DNA of 43,486 nt from a bacterium (GTDB lineage Bacteria; Myxococcota_A; Bradymonadia; REDH01): positions 1-43,486 of the forward strand of contig JAUICO010000033.1 of the NCBI GenBank assembly GCA_030427825.1, given 5' to 3'. Shown one piece after another: positions 34,574 to 43,367 of this stretch. A program made the translations under genes and the position numbers. The notes beneath the pieces were generated by a model. It worked only from the letters and a program-made list of their open reading frames with translations, was not told the origin of the DNA and did not search any database. Every line of letters begins with the position of its first letter. Position 1 is the first letter of the stretch.

Positions 34574-35461
34574 GTGCATTTGAGGTTGGGAATTCTATCG
34601 GTCGCGCCGAGCAGCTACAGCACGCGGCAGCTGCGCCTGGCCGCCTCCCGACGGGGTCACCGCGTCGAAGTGCTGCACACGACCCGTTTCGCGATTGCGC
34701 TGCGCACCGGCGAGCCGGGCCTTCGCTACCGCGGGGAGTCGGTCGGCGCCTTCGACGCGATCATTCCCCGCATCGGCACCTCACTCACGGACTACGGCAC
34801 AGCGGTGGTGCGACAGTTCGAGCAGATGGACGTGTACACCCCGAACACGGCTCAGGGCATCCTCGAGACTCGCGACAAGCTGGTCACGCTGCAGCTGTTG
34901 AGCAGCCACGACATCGGGATTCCGGAGACCGCCTTTGTCGGCAGCCGCAAAGACATCGAAGCCGCGATTGAGACCGTCGGCGGGGCTCCGATCATCATCA
35001 AGAGTGTGCGCGGCGCGCAGGGCATCGGCGTGATCCTCGCCGAGTCGCAGACGCTCGCGCAGGCTATCATCGAAGCGCTGCTCGGCGCCGGGCAGCGGGT
35101 GATCGTGCAGAAGTTCATCTCTGAATGCCGAGGGACCGATGTGCGCGCATTTGTGGTCGGCGAGCGTGTGGTTGCGTCGATGCGTCGCCGCGCCCGTGGC
35201 GACGAGTTCCGCAGCAACATGCACCGCGGTGGCGCAGCCGAGCCTGTGACCCTGGATGCGGAGCAGGAGGCAGTCGCGGTGGCCGCGGCCCGTGTTCTCG
35301 GTCTCGGCGTTGTGGGCGTGGACCTGCTCGAAAGCGACGAGGGGCCACGGGTCATTGAGCTCAACTCTTCGCCCGGGCTCGAAGGAATCGAGACCGCGAC
35401 CGGCGTCGATGTCGCCGGCGAGATCATCGAGTTCGTAGCCCGCGAGTGTGTTGAGCGATGA
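34574..35461 (+). CDS. RimK-family ATP-grasp alpha-L-glutamate ligase
   Basis: ATP-grasp amino-acid ligase of 295 residues from GTG 34574 (TTG 34580, with GGGAG 5 bases upstream, is an alternative). Features are the RimK start LGILSVAPSSYSTRQLRLAA, AIIPRIGTSLTDYGTAVVRQFE, the ATP-binding IIKSVRGAQGIGVILAES, FISECRGTDVRAFVVGERV and the metal-binding VIELNSSPGLEGIE. E. coli RimK adds glutamates to the C-terminus of ribosomal protein S6; relatives build other glutamyl products. The aspartoacylase-family gene overlaps the stop by ATGA, a frequent neighbour of RimK genes, suggesting one pathway. Confidence 0.9.
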   Translation: MHLRLGILSVAPSSYSTRQLRLAASRRGHRVEVLHTTRFAIALRTGEPGLRYRGESVGAFDAIIPRIGTSLTDYGTAVVRQFEQMDVYTPNTAQGILETRDKLVTLQLLSSHDIGIPETAFVGSRKDIEAAIETVGGAPIIIKSVRGAQGIGVILAESQTLAQAIIEALLGAGQRVIVQKFISECRGTDVRAFVVGERVVASMRRRARGDEFRSNMHRGGAAEPVTLDAEQEAVAVAAARVLGLGVVGVDLLESDEGPRVIELNSSPGLEGIETATGVDVAGEIIEFVARECVER

Positions 35462-36531
35462 ATGAGCGCAGGAGGAGGTGCCCATGGCGTTGGGGTGACC
35501 GTGAGTTTGCTCCCGGCGAGGAGGGCGAAGCGCATATTGACGTGTCCCTTCGATACGTCGGAGAGCCGGTGCAGGTACCCGTCATTGTATGGCGCGGAAA
35601 ACGCGACGGACCGACTGTGTTTGTTTCGGGCGCAGTACACGGTGATGAGATCAACGGCACGGGCGCAATTCGCGCGATGATCTACGAACGCCCGTTCGAG
35701 TTGACCGCCGGAACCCTCTTGTTTGCTCCGGTTGTGAACACCCACGGCTTCGAGCGTCATGAGCGATATATGCCCGATCGGCGGGACCTCAACCGCTGCT
35801 TTCCGGGATCGCGCTCCGGCAGCATGGCGTCGCGAATCGCCCGCCGTGTGTTTGATGAGCTGGTCCACCGCTCGGACTACGGCATCGACCTGCACACGGC
35901 GGCGGTGCGCCGCACAAACTTCCCGAATGTGCGCGCTGACATGACGAACCTGACCCTGGCTTCGTTCGCCCGCGCGTTCGGCGCCGAGTTGATCCTGAGC
36001 AGTCGTGGTCCCAGGGGATCTCTGCGACGTGCGGCGACAGAATTCGGTTGCCCGACGCTGTGTTTGGAAGCCGGCGAGGTGTGGAAGGTCGAGCCGGGTG
36101 TCGTCGAGTATGCCGTACGCGGCGTGCGCAACTGCCTGATTGCGCTGGGCATGGTCGAGGGCGAGATCGAGCGCCCACCCTTCGCCATTGAGACCGACGC
36201 CACCAGCTGGACCCGATCCAAACACGCGGGATTCCTGAGATTGCACGTGGCGCCCGGCGACGTCGTAGAGCGCGGCCAGCTGCTCGCTACAAACATCTCG
36301 CTCACCGGAAAGCGCCTCAGTCGGCTGAAGGCGGTCAGAAAGGGCATCGTACTCGGAGCCACAACCATTCCTGTGGTGGCTCCCGGCACGGCTATCTTCA
36401 ACATCGCCTACGCCAAACACGGCGACATGATGCGTGCGGACCGCGCGATCAGCCGTCTGGACGATGACCACCTGCACGCGCGCATGCGCAGCGATCTCGC
36501 GCGCAACGTACGAATCGTGAAGCCGGGATGA
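35458..36531 (+). CDS. Succinylglutamate desuccinylase / aspartoacylase-family hydrolase
   Basis: Zinc-dependent amidohydrolase of the M14-like AstE/AspA family, 357 residues. Zinc ligands are His61 and Glu64 in SGAVHGDEINGTGAIR and His146 in GIDLHTAA. Substrate-binding DLNRCFPG (110-117) and the candidate catalytic Glu in CLEAGEVWK are present. A biotin/lipoyl-like C-terminal beta domain follows (HAGFLRLHVAPGDVVERGQ). It starts at an ATG overlapping the RimK stop and is presumably co-translated. Family members remove acyl groups from N-acyl amino acids; pairing with RimK suggests action on a glutamyl compound, but the substrate is unknown. Confidence 0.9.
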   Translation: MNERRRRCPWRWGDREFAPGEEGEAHIDVSLRYVGEPVQVPVIVWRGKRDGPTVFVSGAVHGDEINGTGAIRAMIYERPFELTAGTLLFAPVVNTHGFERHERYMPDRRDLNRCFPGSRSGSMASRIARRVFDELVHRSDYGIDLHTAAVRRTNFPNVRADMTNLTLASFARAFGAELILSSRGPRGSLRRAATEFGCPTLCLEAGEVWKVEPGVVEYAVRGVRNCLIALGMVEGEIERPPFAIETDATSWTRSKHAGFLRLHVAPGDVVERGQLLATNISLTGKRLSRLKAVRKGIVLGATTIPVVAPGTAIFNIAYAKHGDMMRADRAISRLDDDHLHARMRSDLARNVRIVKPG

Positions 36532-36597
36532 GCTGGTGTAGTTGTGACGCGAGACGACGCAGGCGTGTGCTTGTGCACCGTGGCACGAGCCGCCGGC

Positions 36598-38319
36598 CTA
36601 CCTTGTGGTGCCGAGATGAAGCCCCTCGTCGCTTTCCTCGTCAGGGGCATAGGTCAACGTGAGATAGTCCGCTTCCTTTCCGGGACCCACTGAAAACGGG
36701 CCGAGGTTCGCAGATGTGAGACTGCCGTCCGCACCTCGCAGCGAGCTGATCGGCGCGTCTGCCTGTGTCGAGGCGGGCATGTCGAGGAATCGATACAGCT
36801 GTTTGAACGTGGTCCTGTCGCGAAACTCCAGCGCCAGGCCGGGTACCAGAGGGTGCGCCTCGGCGTTGTGGTCGAAGAGGCGATCGATGAAGGGTCGCAG
36901 GCGGGACCGTACCGCGATGAACACGTGGTCGCCGGGCAGGACCGCGGTCGCGCCGCGTGGCATGATGACCTCTCCGCCCCGCACAACGAGGGTGACGGCG
37001 ACGCCCTCAGGCAGACCGAGATCGCGAAGCACGAGGCCCGCCGCACGGGCGCTTGGCGCGATCGTGTAATCTACGATCTCGCCATCAACGTGCCGAAGTG
37101 CGTTGATCTCAACCGAGATGGGCGGGGTCGGGTCTGCCGGCCGTCCGATTCGCAGTCGACGCGCCACGATGGGGAGCGTCCACCCCTGCAATACCGCAGA
37201 GACCAGCACGACGAAGAAGACCGCGTCGAAGAGAAGCTCGCTGCCCGGCACGCCGGCCATGAGGGGGAAGGTCGCCAACGTGATGGGCACGGCTCCCTTG
37301 AGACCAACCCAGGAGAGAAAGGTGAGCTCGCGAGGGCGGAACCCGAAAGGCAGCGCTGAGATCACAACGGCGATTGGTCTCGCTACCAGAATCAACGCGG
37401 TCGCGATCAAGAGCCCCTGTCCGGCGACAGCGATGAGGCGGCTCGGGAAGCTCAGGAGGCCGAGCATCACGAAGAGGATGATCTGTCCGAACCACGCGGT
37501 GGCGTCGTGAAAGTGGAAGATCCCCCGCTTGAAGACGATCGGGCTGTTGCCGAGGATAATTCCCGCAACGTAGACGGCCAGGAAGCCGCTGCCACCGAGC
37601 AGGGCGGCGAGACCGAAGGCGAGCAGCCCAAAGGCCGTCACCAGGATGGGATACAGACCCTGATGATCGAGGTTGCTGCGGTTAACGGTCCACGCGGCCG
37701 TGTATCCGACGCCGACACCTGCGAGGGCTCCCACACCGAACTGGAGGCCAAACAGGAGCAGGAGCGAGCCTGCTGAGCCCGCTGTGCCCGTGATTACGCC
37801 GACAAGGCCGAGGGTCAGAAAGATGGCCATCGGATCGTTTGAACCGCTCTCCAACTTCAGCGTGGCCGTCAACCGTTCGGGCAGCGCGAGTCCGCTGGTG
37901 CGGAGGACAGAGAACACCGCCGCCGCGTCTGTTGAGCCGACGATGCCGCCGAGCAGCATCCCGTGCAGCAGGGGGATCTTCAGCACCCATGCCGCCGCGA
38001 GACCGGTCAGCGCCGACGTGACGAGGACGCCGATGGTCGAGAGGGTGAGGGCGGGTCGCCAACCCTGTCGAAGCGAGCTCAATGAGGTTCGGAGGCCGCC
38101 GTCGAAGAGTATGATCGCCAGGGCCGCCGTCCCGATGCGATTGGCGGCGTCGTAGTCCTCGAACGCGATCCCGCCGATCCCCTCTGAGCCCGCCAGCATG
38201 CCCACGCCGAGGAAGAGTACGAGCACAGGCATACCGATTCGCGCCGAGAACTTGCTCGACGCGATACCGAGGAGCAGGAGCAATCCCGTCGCGAAGAGGA
38301 TGGCGTTGATGGAGTGCAT
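36598..38319 (-). CDS. NhaP2/CvrA-type potassium/proton antiporter
   Basis: Cation/proton antiporter of the CPA1 family, 573 residues. About 12-13 hydrophobic segments occupy 1-395, with the family signatures SEGIGGIAFEDYDAANRIG, IILFDGGLRTSLSSLRQG, GSTDAAAVFSVLRTSGLALP and LESGSNDPMAIFL (ion-binding aspartates), and LSWVGLKGAVPITLATFPL. A cytoplasmic TrkA-C-like domain follows (about 405-470, ending PGDHVFIAV), then a small CorC/HlyC-like end. This arrangement is characteristic of NhaP2/CvrA, which exports K+ or Na+ for protons. It is convergent with the aspartoacylase gene. Confidence 0.95.
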   Translation of the reverse strand: MHSINAILFATGLLLLLGIASSKFSARIGMPVLVLFLGVGMLAGSEGIGGIAFEDYDAANRIGTAALAIILFDGGLRTSLSSLRQGWRPALTLSTIGVLVTSALTGLAAAWVLKIPLLHGMLLGGIVGSTDAAAVFSVLRTSGLALPERLTATLKLESGSNDPMAIFLTLGLVGVITGTAGSAGSLLLLFGLQFGVGALAGVGVGYTAAWTVNRSNLDHQGLYPILVTAFGLLAFGLAALLGGSGFLAVYVAGIILGNSPIVFKRGIFHFHDATAWFGQIILFVMLGLLSFPSRLIAVAGQGLLIATALILVARPIAVVISALPFGFRPRELTFLSWVGLKGAVPITLATFPLMAGVPGSELLFDAVFFVVLVSAVLQGWTLPIVARRLRIGRPADPTPPISVEINALRHVDGEIVDYTIAPSARAAGLVLRDLGLPEGVAVTLVVRGGEVIMPRGATAVLPGDHVFIAVRSRLRPFIDRLFDHNAEAHPLVPGLALEFRDRTTFKQLYRFLDMPASTQADAPISSLRGADGSLTSANLGPFSVGPGKEADYLTLTYAPDEESDEGLHLGTTR

Positions 38320-38488
38320 GAGCAGGCGGCCGGGAACGATTGGAGTATGAGCACCTGTTCAGAAATCACGGTTCGGTCAACCAGATGACCCGAGCATCAA
38401 CCTGTCTGTCTACGTGCCGCCATGGCGCAAGGGTCGTTCCTCGATGCGGGACCGCGTCGGCCTGTGGGTGCTACCGGGCCTGTGCGTC

Positions 38489-39865
38489 TCACTCGAAGAC
38501 GAGGACGTCGCTCTCGCCGAACTCGTCGATCAGAGAATCTACCCTGGCGAGGAGCCACGCACGGCGCTCGAGAAAGTCGTCGAATCGCTGTGTGTCATCG
38601 TATTGCGGGTCCGCAGAGAACAGGAACTCACGGGTCCACTCCTCGTCCATGGAGCGAAGGAGCGCGATGGTTCGCCGAGAAAAGTAGCGGACCCTGCTGA
38701 GGCGTGAGCGTGTGGCGAGGTCGCTGTGGGTATCGTGTGTTTGAAAGGTGGCGCCGTTGTCGAGCGCGACAAACGCGCCGTCATTCCAGTGGCAGTTCAG
38801 TCCGTGATTCTCGAGTTGGTATCGGTCCCAGTTGTTTGAAAGATGGTCCAGCACGTGAAGCTCTGAGAGCTGGTGTGCGATGTCGAAGGCGCTCAACTCG
38901 GTCATGCGCCTGAGCAGGGACGAGAAGCCTGAGGGATCTGCTTCTTCAAGGTCTGCCAACGCGCTCCTCGGTGACATTCTTCGGAGCGCGTCCGGCGTGT
39001 GTCGCCCGTCCACCAGGTGCGTCCACAGGTCGATGTTCTCGATCGGGAACCGTCGGAAGTGGCGGAGCCAGGGCTTGAGAGTTCCGTAGAGCCAGAAGCC
39101 GTCGGCTTCTTCACGCCAGATGACACGACTGTTTGGTCTGCGAAGCGCACGACGTGCACGAGCATCCTCTCCCAGGAGCTCAGACAACACGTCAGCGTGC
39201 ACACGCACCTCTTCGTTGACAGGGACGGTGACCGCGCAATCGAGCAGCGCACACAAACGCGCTGTCGCGATCTCGCCGCGGTAGGATGTGTGTCGCACCG
39301 TCTGCTCGGGCTTGAACACCGCTCGAGCCTCGTGGGCGAATCGAAGTTGAAGCATCACGCTTGAGCCGCTGTCCATCTCAACGGCGCGCTCAAACTCTCC
39401 TGTTGCGAGGTCTCGCGGTATCTCTCGAAAGAGCAGCGGGTTCGCGCGAAGTGCACGCATGCGAATGCGCAGCGCCTCAGAAGAGTGTTCCTCTGACGCG
39501 AACGCTACGGCCAGAGCCTGTTCCGCCGCTTCGCCATGAGCGCCGCTCGCGAACAGCGAACGTGCCAACATCAGTCCGTGCTCATGTGCGCTTCGGCTGT
39601 AGGGTCCAAGACCGCTGTGGACAGCACGGGTGGCGGCCCTGAATGCGGCAGAACACTCACTTTCGCGCTCGGATTCTCCAGAGTCGGGCGACTCAGACGT
39701 TGCAGACACAGAAGTCGCAAGTGCGTGTGTGTCTGCAGAATCGGCCGGCGCCCCTTCATCGCCTACACCGCTTGTCGATGTGCTCGCCGGTGCTCCGCAC
39801 GCAGCGACGAGAAAGGCGCTGAACAGGAGTAGGTACGCAGCCGCGTGCCGCTCGGGCCTGCGCAC
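38489..39865 (-). CDS. Secreted lipoprotein with FAM20-like kinase domain
   Basis: Predicted extracytoplasmic protein kinase. The start is put at GTG 39865 (458 residues): a basic n-region RRPERH, a hydrophobic core and lipobox VAAC (Cys23). The frame is open upstream into the GST gene without export features. A Ser/Asp-rich spacer (24-70) follows. The C-terminal half matches the FAM20 core: candidate ATP-binding Lys185 in ARAVFKPEQ, Glu198 in YRGEIATARL, catalytic Asp347 in LSNNWDRYQLEN (FAM20C: GNMDRHHYE) and metal-binding Asp369 in VALDNGATF, then RLSRVRYFSRRTIALLRSM where FAM20C has a similar CRxRxSTYLRLQLL. Alternative: a non-catalytic member of the same fold (CotH, HipA and PI3K-like kinases are distant relatives). 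The assignment is from recall of the family, not a search. Confidence 0.72.
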   Translation of the reverse strand: MRRPERHAAAYLLLFSAFLVAACGAPASTSTSGVGDEGAPADSADTHALATSVSATSESPDSGESERESECSAAFRAATRAVHSGLGPYSRSAHEHGLMLARSLFASGAHGEAAEQALAVAFASEEHSSEALRIRMRALRANPLLFREIPRDLATGEFERAVEMDSGSSVMLQLRFAHEARAVFKPEQTVRHTSYRGEIATARLCALLDCAVTVPVNEEVRVHADVLSELLGEDARARRALRRPNSRVIWREEADGFWLYGTLKPWLRHFRRFPIENIDLWTHLVDGRHTPDALRRMSPRSALADLEEADPSGFSSLLRRMTELSAFDIAHQLSELHVLDHLSNNWDRYQLENHGLNCHWNDGAFVALDNGATFQTHDTHSDLATRSRLSRVRYFSRRTIALLRSMDEEWTREFLFSADPQYDDTQRFDDFLERRAWLLARVDSLIDEFGESDVLVFE

Positions 39866-39930
39866 GCTGCGGGTGCGGCCGCCGTGCGACTTGTACGTCG
39901 TCGCCCGCGCCGGCTGATCGCGACGAGCGC

Positions 39931-40599
39931 TCAGAATCCGATCTCGCCACCGCGCTCGATCGCCCGTTGCCAGGCGTCGCGGTCCTGCAATCGTCGAATG
40001 TAGGCGCCCACGTTCGGATAAAGATCGCCGGCTGCGATACGGCCCTGCGCGGCCACCAGGGGAAAGCTGATCTGTACGTCGGCGGCGGTGAAGTCGTCGC
40101 AAGCAATAAACGCGCGGTGAGCAAGCTCGCTGTTCAGAAAGCTCATCTGCAGATCGATCTCGGGATCCGTAAACTCCGCATCCACACGCCCCGCGATCGC
40201 TTTCATTATCGGACGTACAAAGAAGGGAACCGGTGCGGTCTTCAGTTTGCCGGTCACCAGCTTCACCAGCAGCGGCGGCATCAGTGAACCCTCAGCGTAG
40301 TGCATGTAGTAGCGAAACCTCTTGAACGCCGGCGTACTTCGCTCCGGGATCAGGTGTGGCCCGAAGAGCTCTGCGAGCGACTCGATGACGGCGCCGGACT
40401 CTGCGTACGACTCTCCATCGACGACCACGACAGGCGCCTTGCCCAGGGGATGGATGTCCCGCAGCCCGGCCGGCGCCCGCATCGTCTTCGGATCTCGCGT
40501 CCAATGCTGGATTTCGTAATCGACTCCCAACTCTTCGAGAAGCCAGAGTATGCGGTGGGACCGCGAATTGTTCAGGTGGTGAACGGTAATCTGCGGCAT
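39931..40599 (-). CDS. Glutathione S-transferase-like protein
   Basis: Thioredoxin-fold transferase of 222 residues from ATG 40599 (a GTG 10 codons upstream is also possible). The N-terminal domain has ITVHHLNNSRSHRILWLLEE, with Ser in the usual activating position, then HPLGKAPVVVVDGESYAESGAVIESL, a standard glutathione-binding pattern. The C-terminal helical domain runs to WQRAIERGGE and contains FTAADVQISFPL, the family N-cap motif. It is closest to the fungal/bacterial GST group of broad specificity. It lies between the ceramidase and the kinase-like lipoprotein on the same strand. Confidence 0.93.
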   Translation of the reverse strand: MPQITVHHLNNSRSHRILWLLEELGVDYEIQHWTRDPKTMRAPAGLRDIHPLGKAPVVVVDGESYAESGAVIESLAELFGPHLIPERSTPAFKRFRYYMHYAEGSLMPPLLVKLVTGKLKTAPVPFFVRPIMKAIAGRVDAEFTDPEIDLQMSFLNSELAHRAFIACDDFTAADVQISFPLVAAQGRIAAGDLYPNVGAYIRRLQDRDAWQRAIERGGEIGF

Positions 40600-40706
40600 G
40601 GGGTCGGTCTCCGGGGTTTGTGCACGCACATTCGGACAGGGATGCGCGTTTGTGCGTGTCGACGTGACCGACCTTGTGCGCCCCGGTCACCAACGTCAAT
40701 GGACGA

Positions 40707-41483
40707 TCAGTGCTCCACGAAGGGCACCGGGCCCACCACGCGTGGGGATTTCTTGAGCCGTGTCAGCCGATCAAACATCGACAGCATCACCCAGGCGTAG
40801 GTGCCGATCGATGAGCTCAGATGAAAGAAAGCGTGGGGGTGAATCAACTGGAACGTGTGGTCACAGCCGAGTGTTCTCTCTGGAATCCACAAGAGGAAGA
40901 ACCCGCCGAGATAGGCGACTACGGACCAACGGAAGAGGCGCTTTAACGTCGGCGAGTCCATCTCACGAAATGCGACTCTGAAGGTGACAATGCTGATGTA
41001 GGCGACCACGGCGCCATAGCTCACCAGAAATGCGACGAAGTAGTCCTCGAGAGTGAAGTACGCGGCGGTAAACAGGACGCCATAGCCTGAGAGTCCCAGC
41101 TGCCAGCGCACTCTTGTTTGCTTCGGTGTGTCGGCCCTACGTGTGACCAGGCAGTAGAAGCAAACAAGGCTGAGCCATATCATCGGCAGCTCATCGCTGG
41201 CCTGCGGCAGCTTCAGCAGGGTCCCGTGAAAGGCGACGGAGCCAAGCCCGATCACAGCCAGCGCAAGATAGCACACCGCAAACCGCAGCTCGGTCCGCTC
41301 ACGGGCCCGGGCCCAGAGCACCAGCCCCACGATGCCGGCGACCAGAATTGCGACGCTCGAAAGTGTATTCCACCACTCTGCGACCCACGGGCTCACAGCG
41401 TAATTCGGCTCACACCAATCTACCGCGGCCGGCGTTCCCACCGTGTCCCAATACCCCCGCGCTGCGTCTGTCGTCTGTGGCAT
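40707..41483 (-). CDS. Alkaline ceramidase-family membrane hydrolase
   Basis: Seven-helix membrane enzyme of the alkaline ceramidase (aPHC/ACER) family, which hydrolyses ceramide to sphingosine and fatty acid. It has 258 residues from ATG 41483. The calcium-site signature is VDWCEPNYAVSPWVAEWWNT (D22, W23, E25, N27, E36). The active site contains GLGSVAFHGTL (Ser82, His86), DELPM (Asp97), and HPHAFFHL (His217, His221) near the C-terminus. These residues and their spacing match what I recall for human ACER3. About seven hydrophobic segments are visible. Presence in this bacterium suggests it makes or meets sphingolipids; no sphingolipid synthesis gene is in the window. Confidence 0.9.
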   Translation of the reverse strand: MPQTTDAARGYWDTVGTPAAVDWCEPNYAVSPWVAEWWNTLSSVAILVAGIVGLVLWARARERTELRFAVCYLALAVIGLGSVAFHGTLLKLPQASDELPMIWLSLVCFYCLVTRRADTPKQTRVRWQLGLSGYGVLFTAAYFTLEDYFVAFLVSYGAVVAYISIVTFRVAFREMDSPTLKRLFRWSVVAYLGGFFLLWIPERTLGCDHTFQLIHPHAFFHLSSSIGTYAWVMLSMFDRLTRLKKSPRVVGPVPFVEH

Positions 41484-41530
41484 TCGGCGAGCACTACCGC
41501 CCGCCTCGGTACGCGGCAACCCACGTCAAC

Positions 41531-43288
41531 TCAGGGCGAAACGATCAGCTCCTGGCCGATGCGGATGCGGTCAGCGTCTTCAAGGTCGTTCCATCGCATC
41601 AGGTCCGCCGAGCTGACGCCGTGACGTCGAGCGATGCCGAGCAGTGTCTCGCCGGCGCTGACGGTGTGGCGTTCGCGTCGACGGTGCTGCTGCTCTTCGC
41701 TGCTCTCCTGCCACGCCTGCCACGCTTCGCTACCAAACACATATACGTTGGCTTCCTCTTCCGGGATCACGACAGATCCGCTCAGGTCGAAGTCCGGCGC
41801 AATCCAGAGCTGCAGTGTGGTTTGCGACAGGAGCGCAGAGTCTGCGTCGACGGCGTTCCAGTTCGCGAGTTGGCCTGCGGTAACACCGAAGTTTGCAGCA
41901 ATTTCGGATAGTGTGTCTCCGCGCTGCACACGGTAGAACACTCGGCGCCGGCCGAGAGGGGCGAAGGCGTCTGGTGGGACCACAACGTCAGCCCGTGTCG
42001 CTTCGTCAGAAAGCGAACGTCGCCCCCGCGTGGGGACCAGCAGTTCATCGCCGTACGCGGCGTGTGTGCCGCCGCGTAGTCCGTTGATCGCGCGCAGGAC
42101 ACGTGCAGGGACGCCGACCCGCGCCGAGAGCTGATCGAGGGTCTCGCCGAAGCGCAGCTGCACGAGCTCGTGCTCCTCTCCGTATCGTTCTGCGACCTGG
42201 TCGTAGGCCGCGACAAACGCCTCAAAGGTGCCCGCGGGGATGCGCACGGTAGTCGGGTCAAATTCGGTGGTGCGACGTACCAGCGACGGGTTCAGCGCGA
42301 TGATTTCTTCGGTTGTGACCCCGGCAGCGTCTGCGACCAGAGAGAGCCGCACGCCCTCGGGCAGGCGTACCGTGTCCCAGGTGATCGCGTCGTCGCGGAT
42401 GACATCGTCGAATCCGAAGAGGTGAGGATGGTTCGCGATGGTCGCGATCGCAACGATCCGCGACGCATAGTCGCGGGCGTTGGTATACACCGCCTCGCGT
42501 TGATCGACGGCCTCAAAGCCGTTGGCGTTAGCTTCTCGCATCCCGCTGCGGACGTGACCCCTGCCTGCGTTGTAGGCGGCAAAAGCGAGCATCCAGTCGC
42601 CGAATCGCTCCTGCTGGCGCACGATGTAGGCGATGCCCATTCGCGTGGCGATCTCCGGATCAAGGCGTTCGTCGATGATGTCGTCAACGCGCATACCACG
42701 CCCCCGCGCGGTTCGCGGCATGAACTGCCAGAGTCCTGCGGCGCCGGCGTGCGACTCGGCGACGAGGTTGAAGCCGGACTCGACGGCGACCAGCCACAGC
42801 AGCTCCTCCGGCGCGTTCTGTCGGCGACATTCTTCGACGATCATATCTGCGTAGCGCCCGGATGCCCGCATCCATCCTGCGAGGCGCCGGTGCCCGCGTG
42901 CGTTCTCACTGAAGTAGCGAATCCAGTGCACGACCCGCGGGTGTCGGGCGGGGTCAACACCGAAGGGGTGCGATGAAATGTCTGCCGGATCGAAGGGCAG
43001 AGGGTCTGCCTCCTCGCCGGACCCCCTCGTCGGGAGATCCCGTCGCAGGCTGTCACCGAGGTCAGCGCGGTTGAGCCCGACTTCATCGATGCCGAGGCCG
43101 TTGACCTGCTCAGATTCTTCGCCATCGCCGAGCTCGCCGTGCAGATCGGCGCTCGTTGGCCCCGGCAGCGGGCCGCGTCCCTGTGCTGCGACCGGCGCGG
43201 AGCCGGCAATCGCCAGCAAGAAGATGAGAGCGGATGCCGTGACCGTCGTCGACGTGGAGATGTTGCAGCGAGCTCTCATGGACCGCAT
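41531..43288 (-). CDS. LysM-containing membrane-bound lytic transglycosylase (MltD-like)
   Basis: Periplasmic murein lyase of 585 residues from ATG 43288 (ATG 43279 is also possible); the ORF is open upstream but the signal peptide begins here. A signal sequence (ALIFLLAIAGSAPVAAQG) and an acidic spacer precede the SLT domain, with catalytic Glu170 in LLWLVAVESGFN, GLWQFMPRTARGRGM and AFAAYNAGRGHVRSGM. LysM motifs follow: VRLPEGVRLSLVADAAGV, VQLRFGETLDQLSARVGV, YRVQRGDTLSEIAANFGV and HTVSAGETLLGIARRHGV. The enzyme cleaves glycan strands to 1,6-anhydro ends during growth or recycling. It is first in the minus-strand run leading to the ceramidase, 47 bases away. Confidence 0.94.
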   Translation of the reverse strand: MRSMRARCNISTSTTVTASALIFLLAIAGSAPVAAQGRGPLPGPTSADLHGELGDGEESEQVNGLGIDEVGLNRADLGDSLRRDLPTRGSGEEADPLPFDPADISSHPFGVDPARHPRVVHWIRYFSENARGHRRLAGWMRASGRYADMIVEECRRQNAPEELLWLVAVESGFNLVAESHAGAAGLWQFMPRTARGRGMRVDDIIDERLDPEIATRMGIAYIVRQQERFGDWMLAFAAYNAGRGHVRSGMREANANGFEAVDQREAVYTNARDYASRIVAIATIANHPHLFGFDDVIRDDAITWDTVRLPEGVRLSLVADAAGVTTEEIIALNPSLVRRTTEFDPTTVRIPAGTFEAFVAAYDQVAERYGEEHELVQLRFGETLDQLSARVGVPARVLRAINGLRGGTHAAYGDELLVPTRGRRSLSDEATRADVVVPPDAFAPLGRRRVFYRVQRGDTLSEIAANFGVTAGQLANWNAVDADSALLSQTTLQLWIAPDFDLSGSVVIPEEEANVYVFGSEAWQAWQESSEEQQHRRRERHTVSAGETLLGIARRHGVSSADLMRWNDLEDADRIRIGQELIVSP

Positions 43289-43367
43289 GATGGAATGTTT
43301 CGTGAGCACGTGCCGTTGGCACCACACGTGCGCCCACTGGCGCCGCCCTGTGCTGAATATCGAGTGT

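Noticed and set aside
34852..36477. 541-codon minus ORF over the RimK/aspartoacylase pair
   Set aside because: Both plus-strand genes carry clear catalytic motifs; the antisense product has none.
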